Positions 42,255-52,252 of a stretch of DNA of 64,000 bases are shown here, one piece after another. Each line of letters opens with the position of its first letter. Within the stretch, counting starts at the first letter, position 1. The position numbers and the translations under genes were made by a program. Source of the stretch: Obelidium mucronatum (lineage: Eukaryota; Chytridiomycota; Chytridiomycetes; Chytridiales; Chytriomycetaceae); NCBI GenBank assembly GCA_025765595.1, contig JAIVFH010000020.1, positions 186,001-250,000 of the forward strand. Direction: 5' to 3'. The notes under the pieces are model-generated. The model did not search any database, was not told where the DNA came from, and saw only the letters and a list, made by a program, of their open reading frames with translations.

Positions 42255-42894
42255 TTATTGAAGAAGAGCTACGGCAATCAGCAGCGTTGCCGTTAACACA
42301 TAATAGTTTGATATCGATCCAGAACGTCCGGCTGGAGCAGTTGTCACACTCTGCGTAGAACTGATATTCTTGGCAAGGCTTCCGCTCAAGATCGGGCTTG
42401 GCACTGGAACACTGATTAAAGCTCCATTGAGAGAAACAGTCGCTTTTGTCGCAGGGACAGTTGGTTGCTGTGGAATGAGAATGGAAATCAGTTCAATTCC
42501 CAACGCTTGGCAGTTTGACACGTACTGCCCCCGGAACACAGAATGGAAGGTAAAAATCATTGCTTGCAGGAGAATCCATATAGACACATGCTGGCCCAGA
42601 GCCTGGCAGCGTTGCATTGGTGAAGCAATCGTTTCTGAATTGAATCTGCCCTAATTTATGTAACATTTGATGATTATAGTCCAGTTATTGAAACTCTGAT
42701 GAAGTGAAGGGAAGAGCATAATTCAAGTTGTGGGTACCTTGAACACACTGCATCACTGCGTCCTGATTCGTTTTGGCATTCCATCCGCATGCATACAATA
42801 AATTGGCGTCAGCTGGACATGGGTCTCCCACATTTAATGCAAGAGGCGGAATGGCTTTGGCCAGAGTGGCTCCATCATGAAGGGCGACAGCCAT
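42255..42894 (-). CDS. Cys-rich surface protein with a GPI-type C-terminus (copy 1)
   Basis: Exons 42738-42894, 42526-42650 and 42255-42467 join in phase to 164 aa. The N-terminal half contains spaced cysteines (DPCPADANLLYACGW, MQCVQGQIQFRNDCF, ACVYMDSPASNDFYLPFC), which look like an extracellular disulphide module. The second half is Ser/Thr/Pro-rich and ends in a hydrophobic tail (YYVLTATLLIAVALLQ) after small residues, as in GPI-anchored proteins. An N-terminal signal peptide is weak or lies in an undetected exon. The gene at 46959-47638 is a paralogue with the same cysteine pattern. Function unknown; a cell-wall or zoospore surface role is inference. Confidence 0.6.
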
Positions 42895-43043
42895 TTTGGA
42901 TATTTAAAATTCAATGACAAAAAAAACTCTTATCAGTATCTATTCCTTGCGCAGGGAGATTTGCACAGAAAAGAACGAAAATAAGAAAGGCGCGAGATTT
43001 ACACACAAGATGGCGAAAAGCTTGCTCGCCCCCACTTCTCAAG

Positions 43044-44779
43044 ATGTTATCCCCACCGGGTGACAAAGATGCAGGCGTCGAATCATCTTCATCATCAGAC
43101 AAACCAGTTCCAAAAACGGTTAAACGTGAAATTATTCCTCCACCAAAAGCGTCCATCTCACTCTATATCAGCATCATGCCTCTGGCATTTTTCATGACAG
43201 CCGCAGTAAGAAATAACGATTTCGCAAATGAGTTTTAATTTTTCTGATGGAATAATTAGCTGGGATCTGCTGTCGCGATCTACTCATTTCTGAACCGTTC
43301 AAACGTCTGTCAACACAATCGCACTTGACCTAAGGGACAGCATTTTTCTAAATTCTCTTCAAGAGACGCAAAGTTTTATTCAAGATGCAGTCCTGGCTTT
43401 GAGTCTGGTTACTAATTCATACAGTCTTGTGCGATTGATTAATTCAGGAAACACATCGGCTCTTAGCTCTCCACAATTGTTGAGTCCCAGTTCAATTTTT
43501 TTCTTTTTTCGAATGTTTATACTTATCTTTATAGAATTCTATTAGAATATGGGAGTTTTATAATGTTGCGTCTCGCTTTCAGTCCATAAGTAATCTTGGA
43601 ATACTGTGCAGCAATGGAGGAGACCAAACGACAGCACTAGCCGTCCATCCACCAAGATTCGGAGGCATTGTACAAATCGTAGATGGTTCCACTGGTGGTG
43701 CCACTATAAATCGACCAATCAAGGACATAAATTGGGACAGCACATTATACCTAGGAGCAACCAGTCCAGGAACTCTACCATCGTATTACGCATTCCCGAC
43801 TGGAAACACAGTACGCGGGCCTCCAGTATGGGGCTCCCCTGTGATTCCAAACACAGAGGAATCAAACATCCTATTCCCACTCATCCAGCAAATATGGAAA
43901 AACTATCCACCGGGATCCGTCGGGTACGGGAATCCCGATGCAGTTTATATTGCAACTCTTTCGATGGCGTCTCTTGGCGCCACATTCAAACTGATTCCAT
44001 CGACGCAGAATGGAGTTGTCTTCCTTGTTGAAGGTGTCTCGGGAAAAGTGCTTGCAGCCTCTGTTGGGAACAGCTCTGTGAATTTAATTGGAAGCAAAGC
44101 CGTAGGAAACGCGGTTCCCATTATTTCGGATGCAGTTTCGTCGATAATCAGTTCATCTCCGTTTAAAACCATCCCGTCGCTACCAAGGAACTATAGAATG
44201 TCTACACAGTATAACAATAGCGCAGGAGATATGTTTTATATTGACGCACAGTATATTGTCGATTTGAGTGGCGGACTGGGCTGGCTATTGGTTGTAGCGA
44301 TTCCAACAAGTGACTTTAACGGCGACACTGCCTCAACATTGAAAACAACAATCATTATTATTGCTGTGATATGTGTTGCTACTTTGGTTCTATCTCTCCT
44401 CTTGACGTGGCGGATAGTATCGCCCATGAAAAAGTTAACCATGCACTTGAACTACCTATCACGTCTAGACTTTGCCGGTGTTAATGATTTGAGAGCTAAA
44501 TCTCATTTTACGGAAATAGGAGAGATGGAGTTTGCATTCAATAAGATGTAAGTAGAGTGTCGAGCACTTTTTTTTTGTAGCACAGGATTATATATTAATA
44601 TCTCACAAACAAACAGGTTCATTAAAATGTTTGATGCTCTTAAAAACGCAGAGACCAACTCGAATCAGTACCCAAGCTACGTTCAGAGAATGTCTTCGAC
44701 TGGGCCAGGAATTTTGCGAACATCAAAAACGACACTTCCCTCCGCATCGTTGCATCGAAGGGAACCGTCGTCTCACTAA
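43044..44779 (+). CDS. Cache-HAMP membrane receptor without an output domain (copy 1)
   Basis: The cytosolic N-terminus is disordered (MLSPPGDKDAGVESSSSS), followed by a membrane helix (LYISIMPLAFFMTAALGSAV). A large extracellular region ends in a dCache-like lobe: WGSPVIPNTEESNILFPLIQ, GNPDAVYIATLSMASLGATF and YIVDLSGGLGWLLVVAIPTS. A second helix (IIIIAVICVATLVLSLLL) and a HAMP linker (WRIVSPMKKLTMHLNYLSRL) follow. It ends 50 residues later with SSTGPGILRTSKTTLP. In other chytrid and bacterial proteins this layout leads to a cyclase or histidine kinase; here nothing follows. Introns: 43206-43259, one at about 43500-43582, and about 44549-44616. A frame change near 43310 has no splice sites. 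Tandem copy follows. Confidence 0.6.
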
Positions 44780-44871
44780 ACTGTCTGCTTTTTTTTTTTG
44801 GCTTCACCCGTTTTGAAAAGATAATTTTATTATTGGATTTCGCTTCCATAATAAATATAAAAGGATTTTCA

Positions 44872-46841
44872 ATGCCCGATTACCTTCAGGTCGATACCGC
44901 CCCGAAAACGCTCAGCCCACAGTCATCGCAAGATTATCTCGATCCTGTTGGTAATAAGGGAGACTCGAACCCGAGCTCAGGTCATGGATCGTCAAAGACG
45001 AAACGAAAGGGGACCAAGAAAACTCCGCCGGAAAGCAGTCATCCACAACTGTCGATTTACATTCCTATCGTATCTATAGCATTTCTTATGACTGCCGGGG
45101 TTAGCGAAGATTGTGTTGTTGGTTTTAGAACGCGTATACTCAAACAAATTTTGACAGTTGGGAGTTGCCTCTTGGAGTTGTGACATTTACAAACACACAA
45201 ACCGCCGTCAACTGACCTTGCGCGGCAAATACGACAGGGGCAGTTTCAAGCATTTTTTCAAGTAACGCAGAAATCTGTTGACGATTGTCTTTCGGCTCTG
45301 AGTTTGGCTGTCAACAATTACAATGCGGTTCAAACAGCAAATGCCGCTACTTCAACTTCTCCCATCGAGAATCCTAACCTGTTTGTAAATCTTTTTTTTC
45401 TTTTTGGTTGGCTTTGGGTCACTGATAGGTATCGGACTATAGGTTTTGGGATTATTACAACATTGGAATCAAGTTTCCCTGGCTCACAAACATTGGCGCG
45501 AGCTACAACAACATTGGCACCCGAGGCTCCTCGCAACCAACCTCGTTTTCAATATTCCTTCCAGCTTCCGGGAACATGATACAGATTTCAGATGCAACAA
45601 CCAAATTCAATCCCATCACTCGAGCAATCACAGGAACGAACCTCAACAGCACTCTATCAATCAGCGAGGAATCAATTCCAGGAACACCCCACCACCATCA
45701 CCCACCACCCCCACAGCCCTTTTCCAACATTTTGCGGATCCAATGTGGCGGTCCCAGGATCTCCCTACTTCACAGCCCCACTCTACTCCAAACCCCAATC
45801 ATCGTTCCTGATCCCAGTCATTCACCATACTTGGAAGAATTTTCCAGCCGGGTCACCGAGCTATGGAACCCCAGACACATGCACATTCGTGACTCTCTCC
45901 TTGACAGCGATTGAAACCTCGCTCAAGGCGATCCCAGTCACCCCGAATTCAATTCTTTCGATTGTAGATGGAAACACGGGGAACATGATTGCTACTTCCG
46001 CGGCGGCGGCGGCTCCTCCGCTCAATGCGTCGTCGTCATTCAACGTGAACAACCAAGGAACACTGTATCCCGCGCTTGCGAACCCAAATAAAATGGTTTC
46101 CGCGTCGGTTTCGTATTTGGTTACGAAATGGTCTTCCTTCAATACAATTCAATCCATCCGGAAACTTGGGCGAACTGAAGGCTCTTTTGTTAGTAGTGAT
46201 GGCGATTGGGGGGAGGTGTTTGTATCTGCTGCGTGGATATCAGATATTAGCTTGGGATTGAACTGGTTGCTTATTCAATCTGTGCCGGCTAGTGATTTCG
46301 AGGGATACTTGGGAAAAAGAATCTGCAATCTGTGGTTATTGTTGTTGTTGTTGTGAGTGTTGTGGCGCTGCTGCTTGGCTTGGTTGTGTCGTGGCGGATT
46401 GTTTCGCCGCTTAGAATGTTGGCGTTTGATATGGAGTATGCTGCCAAGTTGGATTTTGCTGCTTTCACGGACGAGGATTTGAAGCGTAGATCCGATCTTT
46501 TCAGAAATCGCGAGGGCTCAGGCCAGTTTTAACAAACTGTAAGGATGGGGGGGTTGATACTTTTTTTTTTTTGTTTGTAATTATTGTATTTGAACTTTGG
46601 TAAAATGTGGTTTTCCCCACACACCCATTTTAGACTCATCAAGTTATCGGATACAGCCGATAAAAACTTGGAATTGGCAGCGAATGTGAATGCTTCAACA
46701 ACGAGTCTCGCTCCTCCCAATTTGAGGCTTTCTTCAACGGGTCCAGGTATTCTACGAACATCAAAGGCTGCTCTACCTGTTATTTCGAATCGGAGAGATC
46801 CACCGGCTCCACCGGCTCCTGGTAGGTCATTCATCAAATAA
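44872..46841 (+). CDS. Cache-HAMP membrane receptor without an output domain (copy 2, frame breaks)
   Basis: Tandem paralogue of the preceding gene. The N-terminus (ATG 44872) is disordered and basic with TKRKGTKKTPPESSH, then a membrane helix (LSIYIPIVSIAFLMTAG). The dCache-like region includes FLIPVIHHTWKNFPAGSPSY, GTPDTCTFVTLSLTAIETSL and WISDISLGLNWLLIQSVPAS. The second helix (VVIVVVVVSVVALLLGLVVS) and HAMP (WRIVSPLRMLAFDMEYAAKL) follow, and the protein ends with SSTGPGILRTSKAALP, nearly the same tail as copy 1. Two 1-nt shifts are needed: in the A run at about 46314-46318 and near 46500. Other junctions (45110-45240, 45390-45430) are introns or breaks. It could be a decaying copy or suffer from assembly indels. 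Confidence 0.5.
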
Positions 46842-46958
46842 AGCAGAGCACTGATACTACTATCTTTTTGTCTTTTTTTTTTTTTTTGAAATATTTATTC
46901 TTTTCTATACTTGAACATAGGGAGTTCGGTTGGTTTTGTATTGACAGACTTCGTTTTT

Positions 46959-47130
46959 TTAAAGGAACAATGTGGCAAAAACAGAGGTAACCAAAGATCC
47001 AAGGGCGGTTGTAACTCCAGCAGACGTCTTGGATGCGCTTCCAGCGGGGGATCCAGCGGCAAGTGGGGCAATCACAATCTGACCGTTTACGTAAACGTTT
47101 GCAGATGTTGGTTTCGACTGTCGCAGGCCT

Positions 47131-47171
<41 letters not shown>

Positions 47172-47638
47172 CAATAATGTTTCTTCCAAATGCAATGTAA
47201 GAAATTGACTCATTTGCGTTAAGAAAACTCACAGGAATCAGGTTCACACAGTACGGCAAGTACAAATTGGCATTGTTTCCGTTCTTTCCAAAGTCGTAGT
47301 AGACACAGGCACCTCCAGAGTTGACAAGGCTTGGTTGAGCGGCACATGAGTTCACATAGACGATTTGACCGTTCTGGCATTGAACAATCATTTCCTGGGT
47401 ACGGACACCATCCCATCCGCAAGTGTAGACGAGATCTAACCAAAAGAGGGGGGGATGATGTGTTCAGATTTGGGGAGCAGGGGAGTAAGACCTTTGACAC
47501 GCCTGTAACTCAACTGTTTTCTCCTGTGCATGTTCCTCCAATGATGTTTGAGATGGAAGGGATCTGCTTCGTGAGCAAAGCCGGGTTGTTGACTGGGGTT
47601 GTGGAAGTAAGGGTGCCTGGTGGAGGTGCCGCTTGAGA
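46959..47638 (-). CDS. Cys-rich surface protein with a GPI-type C-terminus (copy 2)
   Basis: Paralogue of the gene at 42255-42894. It starts MSQAAPPPGTLTSTTPVNNP at 47638. The shared cysteine module is DLVYTCGWDGVRTQEMIVQC, NGQIVYVNSCAAQPSLVNS and GGACVYYDFGKNGNNANLYL followed by PYCVN. The last exon is Ala/Ser/Thr-rich and ends in a hydrophobic tail (SLVTSVFATLFL). The last intron (from about 47232 to 47132) contains a 40-base T run on the plus strand, directly next to the acceptor. The join between the first two exons, near 47510-47525, needs a frame change. Function unknown. Confidence 0.5.
47132..47171. repeat. poly(T)40 tract in an intron
   Basis: Forty consecutive T on the plus strand, poly(A) in the transcript sense, immediately upstream of the cag acceptor of the surface-protein gene. 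It is odd because acceptors normally follow pyrimidine, not adenine, tracts. Length may be inflated or compressed by sequencing. Confidence 0.8.
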
Positions 47639-47916
47639 CATTTGATTGGTTTTTTTTGTTGGGGGAGATTTAGAAACAAAGATTTTTTGATTGAAAGCAC
47701 ACAACCAATTTGCAGATATCCTATGACTTTTGGGGGGTTTTTTTAAAACTTATTTCGTTACTAATATGTGGCCATCTTTAATTCTATATAAGTTTTCACT
47801 TGCTACTACAAAAAGAGCGTTAAAAAAAAAGCAGAGAAACAAACTGGAAATGAGGTTCTGGGAGTTCACCGACAACTTGATAAAAAGAGAGAAAAAAAAT
47901 CACGCAACAGCCAAAC

Positions 47917-48903
47917 TTATTTCTTGCTCTTGGCAGCAGCAGTACGCTCAGCAATCTTTGATCGGATGAAAGCGCGGTCAATTGGAATCTCGACTTTTGC
48001 CATGAGTGGACCAAAGAATCCAATGTTCTTTCCCTTGATGGCAACAACGTTTCCGTAGTATCCAGCAGTGTCGGCGTGGCCCATCAAATCGCGACGCATA
48101 ATTTCAGTTTCCACAATGGCCCCAATATCAACAAAGTAGTCAACAGCCTTTCCAGCGTAAGGGCCCACGAATTGCAGGTCTGAAGAGTCAGAAACGACGA
48201 CTTTCTTTGACTTTTTGGAAGAGGAGGTGGAGACAGTCAGCTCTGCATTGTGGCTATCGCTGGAAAAGTGCCAGTGACGAGTCGGCTTCACGATTTCCCA
48301 CGCAACCGAGTCAAACTTTTTAGCATTGCGCATTTTGTTGAGTTCGTTGTAGACGATCGCCGTTGGGACCAGTGCGCCGAACGACGACAGCAGCAGCAGT
48401 GGCAGCACGAAGCCCAAGGCCAGGGCGGCAGTGAAGAGCAGCACGGCGCCAACGGTCAGCAGCGTGGCGGCCGGAACCAGGAAGGCCAGCAGCGAGGGGA
48501 ACACGATGCTGACCAGGGCGGGGAACACGAGCAGCGCGGCAAAGACCTTCCCGAGGGTCGCAAAGAACGGCGCGCGCTGCTTCGGCTGCTGCTTCTGCTT
48601 CGGCGGCATGTACGTCGTGGTGGGCGGTGCGGGCGCGGCGGGCGCGGCGGTCGAGGCGGTCGAGGCGAGGCGCACGAGCGATCCGCGCGCGAGCGGCGGC
48701 GGCACTCTGAAGTGCATTTGCGGCAGCGACAGCGACGGCAGCCCGGACGCGGACGCGGCAAACGAGTGCGTGTGTGCAGCGCGCGCCGCCGGAAGAAGCG
48801 GCGGGAAGCGGCTCGCAGCAGCGGCGGCGGCGGCAGTAGTGCGCCCTGCGGCGGGCGACGCCGCAAGAGCCGCCGTGCGGCGCGAAAGAGCGTTGAACAT
48901 CAT
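47917..48903 (-). CDS. probable mitochondrial membrane protein, GC-rich gene
   Basis: A single exon of about 328 aa. The N-terminal 100 residues are Ala/Arg/Ser/Pro-rich without acidic residues (LSRRTAALAASPAAGRTTAA), as in a mitochondrial presequence. Two or three adjacent hydrophobic helices follow (VFAALLVFPALVSIVFPSLL, LAFLVPAATLLTVGAVLLFT, AALALGFVLPLLLLSSFGAL). The C-terminal domain is soluble and conserved-looking (VKPTRHWHFSSDSHNAELTV, VGPYAGKAVDYFVDIGAIVE, VEIPIDRAFIRSKIAERTAA). I do not recognise the family. Local GC is far above that of the neighbours, which creates long spurious frames on both strands. Confidence 0.65.
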   Translation of the reverse strand: MMFNALSRRTAALAASPAAGRTTAAAAAAASRFPPLLPAARAAHTHSFAASASGLPSLSLPQMHFRVPPPLARGSLVRLASTASTAAPAAPAPPTTTYMPPKQKQQPKQRAPFFATLGKVFAALLVFPALVSIVFPSLLAFLVPAATLLTVGAVLLFTAALALGFVLPLLLLSSFGALVPTAIVYNELNKMRNAKKFDSVAWEIVKPTRHWHFSSDSHNAELTVSTSSSKKSKKVVVSDSSDLQFVGPYAGKAVDYFVDIGAIVETEIMRRDLMGHADTAGYYGNVVAIKGKNIGFFGPLMAKVEIPIDRAFIRSKIAERTAAAKSKK

Positions 48904-48965
48904 TCTTATTGGTTGGGTTATGAGGTTTTTCTCTTCTTCGGAAAAACAAAAACAGAAATAATAAA

Positions 48966-49758
48966 ATGCTCAAGCGAATGTTCAGCAGCGCTTCTTCGGC
49001 CAGAGTCCAGTTTCTCCTTGTTGCCAAAGACTTTACGGACGCCGACTCGCTGGCGAGGCGCTTGGCAGTGAGACAGTGTCACTTGGACCGCGCGCTTCAA
49101 AGCAAGAAAGACGGCACCGTTCTGCTAGGAGGTGCTACCCTCAACCAGGCTGGAAACATGGACGGAAGCATGCTTGTGCTTGACTTTCCGTCGGCTGCCG
49201 TTGCGGTTTGTTGTTGGCTTTGAAATCTTTTGTTGGCGGCAACGCGTGACTCACTACAAATGTCCACGACAGGATGCCTATGTTAAAACAGATCCATACA
49301 TTGTTGGCAAAGTATGGCAATCGTATACGTTGACTCCCTTCAAAATGGTTGCTGTCGCTGAAACTGCGCCCGATGCCTCCAAGCCACAATTCCTGTGTAT
49401 TGCAAAGGACCACAAGGACGGTTTCGGAAAAAGAATGGCGGCTTTGGAGGCCCATCGTGCTCACTTTTCCAAAGGATTTGAAAGCGGTCGCGTGGTTGCT
49501 GGTGGACCCACTCTTTCCTCAGCAAAAGATTCCAATTCCGGAAACGGTTCAATGTTTGTGTTCTCGGCAGCTTCAAAGGCTGAAGTGGTTTGTTGTTTGG
49601 GTTGGGTTGGGTTTGGTGTTTTTTTTGACTTTTGGCGTATTCTTTAGGAACAACATGTTCAAGCTGATCCGTTCGCCACTGAAAATGTTTGGGAATCTTA
49701 CGATATTGTTTCCTTCAAGCTGGCGCCACTTGCTGTTGCTGCGCCTTCAAAGTTGTAG
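48966..49758 (+). CDS. protein with duplicated YCII-type domains
   Basis: Exons 48966-49205, 49273-49587 and 49648-49758 join to 221 aa. A short Ser-rich start (MLKRMFSSASSARVQF) suggests mitochondrial import. Two YCII units follow: one with FLLVAKDFTDADSLARRLAV, GSMLVLDFPSAAVADAYVKT and DPYIVGKVWQSYTLTPFKMV; the second with FLCIAKDHKDGFGKRMAALE, GGPTLSSAKDSNSGNGSMFV and VQADPFATENVWESYDIVSF. YCII domains are ferredoxin-like folds related to muconolactone isomerase with a conserved His-Asp pair; substrate unknown. Both introns sit at the same place in each unit (after the AVA/AEV strand) and begin gtttgttg, so the gene arose by internal duplication that included the intron. It diverges from the GC-rich membrane protein gene. 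Confidence 0.8.
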
Positions 49759-49913
49759 TAGTGCTTCGAAACTTTTTGACATGTCCATGGTGGAGAATTC
49801 CCCAACCCCTTCCCTTGTTTATGAATATTGTGCCATATATGATAAAAATAAATAATTGATTTGTATTGCTGATGACCATAAAGACTTGATCATTTCAAGA
49901 AGACTTGATCATT

Positions 49914-50238
49914 TCAAGAACGGTTGAGAACAATCTGCTGAATGTCGCTGACTCGTAACGTTGCTTCATTGTATACTCCAATCGGAGTCTGAAGACTATT
50001 AACATTGCAGTATGTTTGAGTTGCATCTATTCCCGCAAGAGCTCCCGCCACTGTGGTGCTGGCAATCGTTCAGGTAAGTGCAAACACACACATATAGTAA
50101 AGACCAGTCAACACCCTTTGCTTACTTTTTGTAGCAGTGAATCGTTGCTTGTGGCTTCTTTGCCGCAATCTGAAGCCAAAACTTGAGATAATCTTGCCTT
50201 AGTTCCGCTCGCAGTTCGGCTTCTGTTTGTGGAGTCAT
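49914..50238 (-). CDS. Gemin7-like SMN-complex protein
   Basis: A small two-exon gene (50126-50238 and 49914-50058, intron 50059-50125) encoding 85 aa. It reads ELRAELRQDYLKFWLQIAAK, then QATIHCYKNTTVAGALAGID and VNSLQTPIGVYNEATLRVSD with the ending IQQIVLNRS. The block LQTPIGVxxEAxLRxSDI matches Gemin7, the Sm-fold subunit of the SMN complex that helps load Sm rings on spliceosomal snRNAs. Length is shorter than human Gemin7 because the disordered N-terminus is missing. The Sm-like fold is supported by the preceding YKNTTVAGALAGIDATQTYC, which fits strands 1-3. The intron has good gtaagc and ccag ends. A 19-bp near-perfect direct repeat lies at its 3' end, at about 49880-49918. Confidence 0.75.
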
Positions 50239-50441
50239 TTAAATATTTGATAATTAATTTAAATAAGGTTTTTATTCCATCTTAACAGGAATATCCTGAT
50301 TCTACTCATATTATTCTACTGATGCTTTTAGCATGCTTGAATATCAACCACAGCTTGTTCGTTCGAAACAAACGAGAGATTGCCCAAAAAAACAAAAAAA
50401 AAAAAACAAAAAAAAAAAATAACCTAAAAGAGAATAACGCA

Positions 50442-52172
50442 ATGACAACAGGACGAGACTGCGAAATCTTGAAGACGGCGTTCGACTGGCTGACTCTATG
50501 CTGCTCAACCCCAAGTAAAGGAACCACCGGGGATCGCGTCCCTGTGTTTATCGGCTGCGATGGAGACAGAATAGTTTCCATGTATGTATTACCAAAAAAA
50601 AAAAAAAGCATAGATCCCCAACTTGCCCCGTCAAATTTAAAAATTTTTGAATCGCGGAAAAATAGTACTCTCAGTGTTTCAATGTCTGGAACAATATCAT
50701 CCGTGTTGGGACAGTTGGATCAACTGACGAAACTAGATTTAAGCGAGAATCACCTCGAGGGTCGTATTCCTGCATCTCTGGGGAATTTAACGAAGCTGAC
50801 GTATCTGTACGTTTGAAGATGTGTTTTTTTTGTGTTTGGCTGATGAAAAAGAGAGATAACATTATTATCCCATGTTTTAAGGGACTTGTCACACAACGAG
50901 TTATCTGGGCCTATTCCATCCAATCTGGATAACTTGAAGGGCTTAAAATACCTGTAAAAATGCTTCTCATTCGATTTATTTTATTCTCGTCCTTTTTTGC
51001 CTCACCTAAACACACAAACCCCCACAAATTACATAGACGACTGAACAACAACAAACTAAACGGCACCCTATCACCATCCATCACGTCTCTAATCGACTCA
51101 AAAATCGCAGCCGTCCATAACAACTGCTTTCCAAATGCAGGAAGACAAGACCCCACATGTGTCTTTGACAAATTCGCGAAATCCTTACCCTCCATAAACA
51201 ACGACTGCGAAAACCTTTCTCTGGCACTAAAGAAAATGAGCTTCATGTTGCCGATTCCGAAATCCAATTGTTGTGCTTGGAATAGACAGTACATTAAATG
51301 CGAGGCGAATGGGTTTGTTCAGGAGGTTGCGTTTGGATCGAGTGGGGTGAAGGGGCCTTTGCCGGATGAATTGTTTTTGTTGACGCAGTTGAGGACTATG
51401 TGAGATCAAAAGTTTTTTTTAGCCTCGTCTTGTTTTGTTTTTTGTTTTAAAGGTATGGGAGTGGCTGACGATTGAAAAAATATAGCCGGTTCAACAACAA
51501 TGGAATAGTATCACCGATTCCTCCGTCCATCGGCAATGCGACAAACTTGCAAAGAGTTGATTTGGCTTTCAATGAGTTTTTTGGTCCCATTCCAACCGAA
51601 TTGGGTTCCTTGGACCAGTTGGAGGTACTTCTTCTGTAAGTATAGGCTGGTTCCAAAAAAAAGTCTCGAAACTAAAAAGACAACATAATAGAAACTACAA
51701 CAACTTGGACGGAACCATCCCAACTCAATTGTCTAACCTTGGACAACTCGCTGACGTGAATATGGGATACAATCATTTTACGGGACAGATTCCCGTTAAT
51801 CTGATCGTTTTCCAAAGCCAGTTATGTGTATTTGGTTTTTTGTTGGCCTGTCTTTTTTTTTTTTACGCTTTCGCTTTCCTTGTTTTTTGCTTCTCTGCTT
51901 TTCTAACTCCACATTTTAGGTTTGATCACAATTGCCTTTCTGGAACAATTCTTCCCAATCAGCAAGACTGCCTTGAAAGCTACACTTCTTTTATTGGAAG
52001 AGTTGTTGGTGGATTTTTCGCGGGTTTGTTTTGCGTGTCTGCATTGGCGTATTATGTTCGACGCGTTTACATGCGGGCAAAGGAAGCCCAGCGGTCGGCG
52101 GATGCTTTTGAATATGGAAGCACCGAGAAGCTGTCTCCAGCATCTTGGGATAGTACGCCAGCTCCGTATTGA
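50442..52172 (+). CDS. LRR receptor-like membrane protein
   Basis: An ectodomain of plant-type LRRs, one membrane helix and a short cytosolic tail without kinase domain. Exons are short and often end within or next to an LRR. Visible repeats: LDQLTKLDLSENHLEGRIPA, DLSHNELSGPIPSNLDNL, RLNNNKLNGTLSPSITSL, ATNLQRVDLAFNEFFGPIPT and NYNNLDGTIPTQLSNLGQ. Between LRR blocks is a Cys-bearing island (NNCFPNAGRQDPTCVF and KSNCCAWNRQYIKCEANGFV), reminiscent of LRRNT caps of plant receptors. The helix is FIGRVVGGFFAGLFCVSALA with YYVRRVYMRAKEAQR after it. First intron 50582-50665 gives RIVSITLSVSMSGTISSVLG. A frame upstream of ATG 50442 contains another possible start at 50322 with a Lys run. No signal peptide is apparent, so a first exon may be missing. 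Confidence 0.7.
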
Positions 52173-52252
52173 AAACAAAAAAAAAAAAAAAAAAAAAAAA
52201 GGAACTTTCATTTTTACTTTTCTTTTTCTTTTTATTTATTTATTTAATTCTT

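Noticed and set aside
48250..49071. Long frames on both strands over the GC-rich gene (for example 48250-49071 plus, 48320-49027 minus)
   Set aside because: They are Arg/Ala-rich shadows caused by high GC; only the 47917-48903 minus frame has helices and a conserved-looking C-terminal domain.
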